Source of the DNA: Nitrososphaerota archaeon | GTDB lineage: Archaea > Thermoproteota > Nitrososphaeria > Nitrososphaerales > Gagatemarchaeaceae | Length of the DNA: 5,553 bases | Direction: 5' to 3' | NCBI GenBank assembly: GCA_005877225.1 | Contig: VBPK01000026.1 | Span: 1 to 5,553, forward strand | Shown: positions 1 to 4,712 of the stretch, one piece after another | Position numbering within the stretch: position 1 is the first letter of the stretch | Layout: every line of letters begins with the position of its first letter | Made by a program: the position numbers and the translations under genes | Notes under the pieces: generated by a model | What the model saw: only the letters and a program-made list of their open reading frames with translations | What the model was told of the DNA's origin: nothing | Databases searched by the model: none

Positions 1-621
1 TTCGAGCAGCTTCTGGAGCACGTCGAGGGAACGCTGGTGAGTATGGTCTCGGAGGTGCTCGCCAAGAGAAGCGAAGGCCTCGCGGTCCTCGGAGTGGACG
101 CGGAGAGACTCCAAAACGTCAGGAGGCCTTTCAAGAGGATAACCTACACGGACGCCGTCGAGCTGCTCGAGGGCGAGGGGGTGAGGTGGGGAGACGACCT
201 GAAGAGCCAGCACGAGAAGCTCTTGGTCGAGTACATGGGCAGTCAGCCCCTCTTCATAACTCACTACCCCAAGGCGATCAAGTTCTTCAACATGAAAGAG
301 AATGCGATCAATCGTGAGCTGGTAGACAGCGCAGACTTGATTCTGCCGTACAGCGGGGAGGCGGTGGGGGCGGCAGAGAGAGAGTACGAGTACGACAGGC
401 TAGTGAAACGACTATTGGAGTCGAGCATGTTCAGGCTGTTGAAGGAGAGGGGAGGAGGGCTGGAGGACTTCGCCTGGTACCTGAACTTCTACAAGGAGTT
501 CGGCGGTCACCCGCACTCGGGGTGCGGGATCGGACTCGGGAGGGTAATGCAGTTCGTCCTCGGGGTCGACGACATAAGAGGGAGCACCGTCTGGCCCGTC
601 AACAGAGAGGCGGAGGCCTGA
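1..621 (+). CDS. AsnRS/AspRS-family class II synthetase domain, C-terminal part (asparaginyl-tRNA synthetase or AsnRS-like asparagine synthetase), 5' truncated
   Basis: The reading frame is open from the first base, so the gene starts outside the window; 206 residues are visible before TGA. The GTG at 37 and the ATG at 43 are internal, because the upstream residues (FEQLLEHVEG) continue the fold. Recognisable blocks are RPFKRITYTDAVELL (visible residues about 42-56), PLFITHYPKAIKFFNMK (83-99), a GEAVGAAERE block (about 119-128), the WYLNFYKEFGGHPHSG block (159-174), and a class II motif 3, GCGIGLGRV (174-182), which keeps the ATP-contacting Arg. Known family members activate aspartate or asparagine with ATP. 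Some archaeal relatives lack the anticodon-binding domain and make free asparagine. The N-terminal half that would decide between these is missing. Two oddities: the Glu that usually precedes the motif 3 Arg is Gly, and the usual C-terminal PFPR-like ending is replaced by TVWPVNRE. The fold is secure; the exact product is not. Confidence 0.85.
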   Translation, partial: FEQLLEHVEGTLVSMVSEVLAKRSEGLAVLGVDAERLQNVRRPFKRITYTDAVELLEGEGVRWGDDLKSQHEKLLVEYMGSQPLFITHYPKAIKFFNMKENAINRELVDSADLILPYSGEAVGAAEREYEYDRLVKRLLESSMFRLLKERGGGLEDFAWYLNFYKEFGGHPHSGCGIGLGRVMQFVLGVDDIRGSTVWPVNREAEA

Positions 622-677
622 CTACTCCCCAAGAGTCTGTTCTCGCGACTTCTGGAACGGGGTCTTCCTACGGATAA

Positions 678-685
678 GATATAAG
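678..685 (+). promoter_or_regulatory. TATA-box-like promoter element for the cupin gene
   Basis: GATATAAG lies in an AT-rich patch of the 87-bp spacer between the synthetase stop and the cupin gene. Its centre is about 28 bp upstream of the GTG start at 709. An archaeal TATA box sits about 26 bp before the transcription start, so this spacing fits a leaderless or nearly leaderless mRNA. No Shine-Dalgarno is visible before the GTG, which agrees. The element is seen in the sequence; the promoter activity is inferred. Confidence 0.55.
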
Positions 686-708
686 TCGAAAATCTATTCT
701 CTCCGCGT

Positions 709-1098
709 GTGACTGACAAAGAGAGGCGGCCCAAAGGTCGTGATGAGCCGGCGATGTGGCGCGATAAGCCCGGCGCCTGGCACGAAATCCTCCCGGGCGT
801 CAGGAGAAGAATACTGTCTCACTCCGCTTCGGGTATGATGGTTCTGTACAAGATAGCCCCTGGTTCCGTCTTTCCGTGGCACAATCACACCCACGCCCAA
901 TTTGGCATCTTCCTGGAAGGAGGGGGAGACTTCAAGGTTGGAGAGAGGATGTGGAAGATATCAAAGGGAGACTCATACTTCATTCCACAGGGTCTCTACC
1001 ACGAGCTGAAGACGGATTCAAAACTCCCAACCGTGGTCATCGATTTCTTCACACCCGCTCGCGAGGACTACCTCAGCGAAGCGCTGCAGCCTGACTAG
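709..1098 (+). CDS. Small single-domain cupin protein
   Basis: A 129-residue protein starting at GTG, chosen because a TATA-like box lies about 28 bp upstream and the cupin barrel is complete from this start. Both conserved cupin motifs are clear. Motif 1 runs from G52 to G71 as G-x5-H58-x-H60-x3-Q64-x6-G, and motif 2 is G87-x5-P93-x-G95-x2-H98. The predicted metal ligands are H58, H60, Q64 and H98; Gln replaces the usual Glu. The barrel occupies roughly residues 40-115, with no second domain, signal peptide or membrane segment, so it is probably a soluble cytoplasmic metal-binding protein. Single-domain cupins include dioxygenases, isomerases and ligand sensors, and nothing here identifies a substrate. 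It stands alone between the synthetase gene and a convergent gene cluster, so context gives no role. Family call is strong; function unknown. Confidence 0.88.
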   Translation: MTDKERRPKGRDEPAMWRDKPGAWHEILPGVRRRILSHSASGMMVLYKIAPGSVFPWHNHTHAQFGIFLEGGGDFKVGERMWKISKGDSYFIPQGLYHELKTDSKLPTVVIDFFTPAREDYLSEALQPD

Positions 1099-1100
1099 GA

Positions 1101-1119
1101 CCCCCGCCCGCCCGCCCCC
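1101..1119 (-). other. G-quadruplex motif in the convergent spacer
   Basis: The plus strand reads CCCCC-G-CCC-G-CCC-G-CCCCC starting 3 nt after the cupin stop. The minus strand therefore carries four G-tracts of 5, 3, 3 and 5 separated by single-C loops, the tightest class of canonical quadruplex motif. It lies 64 nt past the PolX stop, so it would be in the 3' untranslated RNA of the Ku-ligase-PolX cluster. The motif is seen directly; folding and any role in pausing or termination are inferred. Confidence 0.6.
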
Positions 1120-1155
1120 GCTCGCAGGGCGCGACACTGCCGCGTCCGATATCAC

Positions 1156-1161
1156 TTTTTT
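1156..1161 (+). terminator. Short T-run, likely terminator for the cupin gene
   Basis: Six consecutive T residues follow the cupin stop by 57 nt in the convergent spacer. Archaeal RNA polymerase terminates at short T-runs on the non-template strand without needing a hairpin. It is the only clear T-run in the spacer on this strand. No equally clear T-run follows the convergent PolX gene on the minus strand. Confidence 0.4.
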
Positions 1162-1182
1162 GGGTTGGCAGTCGTGACGAGC

Positions 1183-1758
1183 CTAGTAGAAGACACTGCC
1201 GGGCTTGGACCCTTTGCCTCTCTCTTCCGGGGGCTTGAGTTTCCAGCCGAGTATTCTTCCGACCTCCTCTTCACTCTTTGCTCCAACCAAGCGCCGGGGT
1301 TCTTCCCGGGTCCAGATGCCGGTCGAGTCGAGGAGGAGGCCCTTGTTCCTCGCCTTTATCGTCATCCCAATCGTGTGCCCCTTCGGTCCGGTCGCCCACA
1401 TCAGCGTTACCCCCCAGGCGTCTTCGCTGGGGCAGATGAAGAGGTTCACCAGAACGTCCCTGTATCGAAAATTTGAGATGGTTTCGCCAAACGGGCCGAC
1501 GGTGCCGCCGATCTTGATGACACGCTCCTTCACCTCTTCTCTCCAGGTCCCGAATTCACCTTTCGGAATTACAGCGAAATCGATGTCGTGGACTACGGGC
1601 TCCTTTCTCCTGAGACTCCCTGCGAGCTCGTACCGCTTGTACAGATCCTTCGTCCTTTCTAGAAAGTCTTCCGCGATCTCCTCCGCGATCTTCGGGTCTA
1701 GTTCCTTCTTCAATGGCTGATCTTTCCGGGTTCCTGCCTTATCTGGGAGAGCAGGCAC
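1183..1758 (-). CDS. Stand-alone family X DNA polymerase-like nucleotidyltransferase (palm-thumb only)
   Basis: A 191-residue protein of the polymerase beta superfamily, in a probable end-joining operon. The palm signature AGSLRRKEPVVHDIDFAV (residues 46-63) holds the GS-x-RR motif and the first two metal ligands, D58 and D60. The third strand, VLVNLFICP (102-110), aligns with the VDLR/IDIR strand of PolX enzymes but has N105 (codon AAC) where the third catalytic Asp is expected. WATG (121-124) replaces the YFTG steric-gate block of Pol beta and Pol lambda. ILGWKLKPPEER (169-180) matches the PolX C-terminal ending. There is no 8-kDa/HhH lyase domain and no PHP domain, so it is about half the usual length. 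The GTG start overlaps the ligase gene by 49 nt. A TTG at 1713 overlapping the ligase stop as TTGA is a credible alternative giving 176 residues and keeping all motifs. Fold sure; polymerase activity uncertain. Confidence 0.87.
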   Translation of the reverse strand: MPALPDKAGTRKDQPLKKELDPKIAEEIAEDFLERTKDLYKRYELAGSLRRKEPVVHDIDFAVIPKGEFGTWREEVKERVIKIGGTVGPFGETISNFRYRDVLVNLFICPSEDAWGVTLMWATGPKGHTIGMTIKARNKGLLLDSTGIWTREEPRRLVGAKSEEEVGRILGWKLKPPEERGKGSKPGSVFY

Positions 1759-2561
1759 TCGGCGGGGATTTTGTCGTGTCTGACCTTTAGTATGAAGGGC
1801 GCGCGGAGCTTCATATCGTCGGTCACCTCCTGAAATCTCACCTCGATGACCGACCCTATTCTCACCTGACGAGGGTCCACCTTCTCAACAAACGAACCGA
1901 CCTTCCCCAGGTTCACCCTCTGCCCGGCGGCGTCGTAGACGCCGACATACCAGGACCTAGGAATACCTGTCTTTTTCATGTCTGGCGTCTCCTCGTAGTC
2001 CATCACAAAGCAGTCTATCGTGTCGTACCTCTTCATCTTCAGCCATGAATTGGGTTGTCCGTATGTCGATGAGGGGTTTTTCACGATGACTCCCTCTCTA
2101 CCCTTCTGAACGGACTCTTCCCTCTGCGCCGTGATCTCCTCGGAGGACCTCGCGAGCGTGAAGGGGACTTCCAGGTCCGTTCCCCGGAGGATCTCATTCA
2201 GAATCTTCTTCCGCTCCTTCAGCATCAGAGGCCGCACATCCCTTTCATCGATTCGCAGCACGTCAAAGAGAAACAGACCCTCGTGCGCCACGTACTCCCC
2301 GTCGAGTATCGCCCTGTGAGGGGCGTGCAGGAACTCTGGCACCTTCGCGAAGACTTTGGGATTTCCTTTCGGCGTGTATATACCTCCGTGCTTGCTCGAG
2401 AGGACTAGCTCGTCGCCGCTCTTGAAGAGAAAGACTCTGATCCCGTCGAGCTTTGGCTCGCAGAGAGAAGGAAGTGGGTTCAGTGCCAGCCAAGTCGAGA
2501 GGTCGGTCTTCACGGCTTTTGAGTAATTTTCAAGGACGTAGTTCGGAAGTAAGTCACTCAC
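1710..2561 (-). CDS. Minimal ATP-dependent DNA ligase (LigD-ligase-like)
   Basis: A 283-residue ligase that seals DNA nicks through an enzyme-AMP intermediate. All nucleotidyltransferase motifs are visible: motif I CEPKLDGIR with nucleophile K37, motif III LDGEYV (86-91), motif IIIa LFLFDVL (96-102), motif IV EGVIVK (156-161), motif V WLKMK (173-177), and motif VI at the end of the OB-fold, LRAPFILKVRHDK (252-264). It lacks the large N-terminal DNA-binding domain of the archaeal replicative ligase (usually 550-600 residues), so it matches the compact ligase domain used in prokaryotic end joining and other repair. The GTG start is the first possible in frame: an in-frame TGA lies at 2576-2574. 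It follows the Ku-like gene by 52 nt with no clear promoter between, and overlaps the PolX gene downstream, so the three are probably co-transcribed. Activity is very likely; the end-joining role is inferred from neighbours. Confidence 0.95.
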   Translation of the reverse strand: MSDLLPNYVLENYSKAVKTDLSTWLALNPLPSLCEPKLDGIRVFLFKSGDELVLSSKHGGIYTPKGNPKVFAKVPEFLHAPHRAILDGEYVAHEGLFLFDVLRIDERDVRPLMLKERKKILNEILRGTDLEVPFTLARSSEEITAQREESVQKGREGVIVKNPSSTYGQPNSWLKMKRYDTIDCFVMDYEETPDMKKTGIPRSWYVGVYDAAGQRVNLGKVGSFVEKVDPRQVRIGSVIEVRFQEVTDDMKLRAPFILKVRHDKIPAECLLSQIRQEPGKISH

Positions 2562-2572
2562 GCTGTCCCACC

Positions 2573-2578
2573 ATCACC
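2573..2578 (-). promoter_or_regulatory. Possible ribosome binding site of the ligase gene
   Basis: GGTGAT on the minus strand is fully complementary to the AUCACC of the archaeal 16S 3' end and lies 11 nt before the GTG start at 2561. The spacing is a little long, but the site supports this GTG and suggests internal initiation on a polycistronic mRNA rather than a leaderless one. Confidence 0.35.
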
Positions 2579-2606
2579 AGACCCCGGCGGGCTTCCTGAA
2601 GATAAC

Positions 2607-2623
2607 CTCAAAATTACTTTGAG
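2607..2623 (-). repeat. Perfect inverted repeat across the Ku-like gene stop codon
   Basis: CTCAAA and TTTGAG arms of 6 bp flank a 5-nt loop that contains the TAA stop codon of the Ku-like gene. As RNA it would form a weak hairpin at the Ku-ligase junction; as DNA it could be a small palindromic site. The repeat is exact, but short enough to arise by chance, and no function can be assigned. Confidence 0.35.
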
Positions 2624-3456
2624 ATCGTGACCTTCGGCTTCTTCTTGGCAACAGGCACCGGGGGAAGTCCTTCTGCCTCTCCCTGCTCCTCAAGCGCCCA
2701 GGCATCGTCGAGTTTCAGGATTCCTTCGCTCAGCCCCATCAGCAGCCACAGTCTGCCGTCCTTTCTTTCATAGGGATGGATCACGCTCGTATAAAACTGG
2801 TAGCCTCTCCCCCAGGAGAAGAATGACACGAGCGCGGTTTGCTTTTCGAGGAGATATCTCGCGAGCTGTTTCACCCTCGACGTGGTCTCCTTCACCTTCG
2901 GGTCCGTGTCGGGTGAGAGCTGGTATACTTCCTTGAACTTGTACTCTGATATCCTTTCAAGAGGCACGAATCCGTCTGGCTCCACCTGGATTCTGGTTGT
3001 TCTGTCGAATGGCTCGATCTCCTCTCCGTCTTGTTTGTCCACCACTTGGCTTGCGGGAACTTCGATCCACTGCCCCGAGAACTCCAGCTCGTACTTGAGA
3101 AAGAACCTCTTTTCGTTTCGGACAGAGACCAGAAGCTCTCCCTCGTACTTGACTTTGGTCTTCACCTCATCCTGAGAGATTTCTTGCATGTCGAGTCGCT
3201 CTCCGGCAGGGCCCTGCCTGTAGCGGTACATCCTCGGCACCTCGCGGCTCACGACCTCCTTCCCCGTCTCTTTGTCTATCTTGACAAACTTGACCGGCTC
3301 GAGATCCCCGTGCGCCTTTGCGGCTCGAAGGTGGTACTCTACCGCACCCAGACCGAGAGTAGGGATGTCCAGACTTAGCACTCCGCGCCAGGTGGCCCTG
3401 GCTGTGGCCGCGCTCTGGGCTTGTTTTTCTACCTCGGAGAAGATGTCCTTTGGCAT
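2614..3456 (-). CDS. Ku-like DNA end-binding protein of a putative end-joining system
   Basis: From the ATG at 3456 the protein has 280 residues, the usual size of prokaryotic Ku (about 250-300). The start of the Ku core is recognisable as ARATWRGVLSLDIP (19-32), compared with AIWKGSISFGLV in bacterial Ku. DGFVPLERISEYKFKEVYQL (161-180) followed by SPD matches the FVPLDEIDPIYFDKSYYL-PD block, and TALVSFFSWGRGYQFYTSVIHP (207-228) matches the segment that ends in LAAIRP. The C-terminal tail is short and basic (PVAKKKPKVTISK), as in many bacterial Ku proteins. There is no von Willebrand A domain and no cysteine, unlike bacterial members with a CxxC-like segment. Ku normally forms a ring that threads onto double-strand break ends and recruits ligase and polymerase, the products of the next two genes. 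The frame extends to an ATG at 3594, but that ATG abuts a TATA-like box and adds residues with no Ku similarity. Family call is by eye plus context. Confidence 0.77.
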   Translation of the reverse strand: MPKDIFSEVEKQAQSAATARATWRGVLSLDIPTLGLGAVEYHLRAAKAHGDLEPVKFVKIDKETGKEVVSREVPRMYRYRQGPAGERLDMQEISQDEVKTKVKYEGELLVSVRNEKRFFLKYELEFSGQWIEVPASQVVDKQDGEEIEPFDRTTRIQVEPDGFVPLERISEYKFKEVYQLSPDTDPKVKETTSRVKQLARYLLEKQTALVSFFSWGRGYQFYTSVIHPYERKDGRLWLLMGLSEGILKLDDAWALEEQGEAEGLPPVPVAKKKPKVTISK

Positions 3457-3530
3457 TGCTCGAAGAAAGGGATTTTCCTCTTGGGGGTATTTAAGGTGGT
3501 TACCGGCCCAGAGTATGCAGGGGGTTTCAT
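3429..3530 (-). CDS. Possible leader peptide or small ORF overlapping the Ku-like gene start
   Basis: A 33-codon frame (starting MKPPAYSGPV, ending TAG) is preceded by AGGAGGTG at 3540-3533, a perfect 8-nt match to the archaeal anti-Shine-Dalgarno and the strongest such site noticed in the window. Only CA separates the site from the ATG; counted from GGAGG the spacing is 4 nt, slightly short but usable. The frame differs from that of the Ku-like gene and overlaps its first 28 nt. It could couple translation to the Ku-like gene or act as a regulatory leader. The peptide resembles nothing I recognise, and the frame contains the TATA-like box at 3488-3494, so it may be fortuitous. Confidence 0.2.
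   Translation of the reverse strand: MKPPAYSGPVTTLNTPKRKIPFFEQCQRTSSPR
3488..3494 (-). promoter_or_regulatory. Proximal TATA-box-like element of the Ku-ligase-PolX cluster
   Basis: The minus strand reads TTAAATA here, ending 31 bp before the ATG at 3456. A transcript starting about 24 nt beyond the box would have a leader of roughly 8 nt, typical of the short or absent leaders of many archaeal mRNAs. This supports 3456 as the start of the Ku-like gene. Promoter activity is inferred. Confidence 0.45.
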
Positions 3531-3594
3531 TGCACCTCCTCCCTAAAATCAGACAAGCGTCAGGCGGTAAGAAGCGGAAAACTGCCGCTGCCAT

Positions 3595-3600
3595 CTTATA
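3595..3600 (-). promoter_or_regulatory. Distal TATA-box-like element upstream of the Ku-like gene
   Basis: TATAAG on the minus strand lies 17 nt past the permease stop codon. A start about 24 nt beyond it (near 3571) would give a leader of about 115 nt before the Ku-like gene, containing the strong Shine-Dalgarno at 3540-3533. The ATG at 3594, directly next to the box, is therefore unlikely to be translated. Two alternative promoters, or only one of the two, could be used. Confidence 0.35.
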
Positions 3601-3617
3601 GGAACCGCGACGGCGGG

Positions 3618-4709
3618 TTAATCCTCACGCCACTTGAAGAACCTGACCGCTAGCCCGAAGATTATGGCCGAGAGGACGAGGAGCACGCCAAGGTCGATAA
3701 GCGCCGCCCCATAATTTCCGTAGGTCATGACGTTGTTCAGTCCGTCTATTACGTAGAAGAGTGGAAGCACGTGGGCGAAGCTCTGGAGGTAGGCCGGCAT
3801 CGTGCTCACCGGGAAGAAGGTCCCCGAGAGGAACATCATCGGGAAGGTGACGAGGTTCCCGACCACCGCCGACGACTCAACGCTCTTGGAGCCCGTGCCC
3901 ACGAGCATCCCGAGGGACACGAAGAGGAGGGGGCCCACCACGAGGAAGGGTATGATCCAGGGAGTCAGGCTGATGTGCGCCCCAAAGGCGAAGACCCCAA
4001 CGAGGGTCATCAGGAAGAATGAAATGATCGTAAGCACGATGTAAAAGAATATCTTGGATACTAGCCATTCGGACTTTGTGAGCGGAGTCAGGGAAAGCTG
4101 CTTGAAGATCTTGTCTCTCTTGTACTGAGAGCTGATGTTGACCAGGGCGAACATCGGACTGGTTAGCACAGAGAAGCCGACGAGCCCGGGCACGAGGAAG
4201 TCGATGTACTTGAGAGACTGAGACTTTACATTCTGCGGCTCCACCCCGATGACTGATGATCCGCCCGCGCGCTTGAGGTTGAACTGATTCACGACGCCGC
4301 GCGTGATTCCCGACACGATCGCGCTCGTCGTAGATGCCGGGTTCCCGTAGACTGTCACGTTGACCGGCTTCCCCGAGACGAAGGCGGACGAGAATCCAGA
4401 CGGGATTACGATGCCGTCCGACGCCGAGTGCGAGAGGAGATAGCTGGTGAAATTCTGAGAGGTGTCGACGGCGTGGAGGCGGATTGTGTTCGTGCTGTTC
4501 AGCGCGCTGACGAAACCGTTGCTGACCTGCGAACCATCCTGGTTCTGAACGTAGACGCTGACCGGCCCCGAGCTGCCCCCCGAAAAAATCGCGCCGAATA
4601 TGAGAATGAGGATTACGGGAAAGACGAGCGCGAAGAACGCCCCGATCCGGCTGCGGATGTACCCTCTGCTGAAGACGCCGAAGTCCGCCACCACCCTCCT
4701 CGCGTTCAT
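3618..4709 (-). CDS. ABC-2 type transporter permease
   Basis: A 363-residue membrane protein that forms the channel of an ABC exporter. A short cytoplasmic N-terminus (1-22) precedes a first membrane helix (about 23-43). A polar domain of about 125 residues (45-168) should lie outside the membrane. Five further hydrophobic stretches follow at about 171-193, 217-241, 250-271, 281-298 and 336-357. The segment MMFLSGTFFPVSTMP and following residues (291-325) is the typical ABC-2 signature near the C-terminus. The external domain carries three N-glycosylation-type sequons (NST at 71, NFT at 86, NVT at 117), consistent with an archaeal surface location. The ATG start lies 3 nt after the ATPase stop, so the pair is translationally linked. 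Related pairs export drugs, lipids, polysaccharides or peptides; the substrate here cannot be read from sequence. The gene ends in TAA, 161 nt before the Ku-like gene. Confidence 0.92.
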   Translation of the reverse strand: MNARRVVADFGVFSRGYIRSRIGAFFALVFPVILILIFGAIFSGGSSGPVSVYVQNQDGSQVSNGFVSALNSTNTIRLHAVDTSQNFTSYLLSHSASDGIVIPSGFSSAFVSGKPVNVTVYGNPASTTSAIVSGITRGVVNQFNLKRAGGSSVIGVEPQNVKSQSLKYIDFLVPGLVGFSVLTSPMFALVNISSQYKRDKIFKQLSLTPLTKSEWLVSKIFFYIVLTIISFFLMTLVGVFAFGAHISLTPWIIPFLVVGPLLFVSLGMLVGTGSKSVESSAVVGNLVTFPMMFLSGTFFPVSTMPAYLQSFAHVLPLFYVIDGLNNVMTYGNYGAALIDLGVLLVLSAIIFGLAVRFFKWRED

Positions 4710-4712
4710 CGC

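Noticed and set aside
1205..1720. Plus-strand open frame of 171 codons opposite the PolX gene
   Set aside because: The opposite strand carries the PolX motifs GS-x-RR and D-x-D. The plus-strand translation is Ser/Pro-rich and matches no family.
1183..1758. PolX gene as a broken or truncated full-length PolX
   Set aside because: No remnants of the 8-kDa/HhH domain lie upstream (that DNA encodes an intact ligase) and none of a PHP domain lie downstream; the protein ends with the normal PolX C-terminal block, so it is a compact protein rather than a fragment.
1710..3456. Frameshifted multidomain LigD fusion
   Set aside because: Ku-like protein and ligase each have their own stop, start and complete motif sets, with a 52-nt gap. 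No AEP polymerase or phosphoesterase residues are seen in any frame.
3457..3594. N-terminal extension of the Ku-like protein to the ATG at 3594
   Set aside because: That ATG directly abuts a TATA-like box, the added 46 residues show no Ku similarity, the length would exceed typical prokaryotic Ku, and a second TATA-like box and short leader fit the ATG at 3456.
3771..4044. Plus-strand frames rich in His, Glu and Arg opposite the permease
   Set aside because: They arise from the reverse complement of hydrophobic codons of membrane helices. They have no start signals and no domain.
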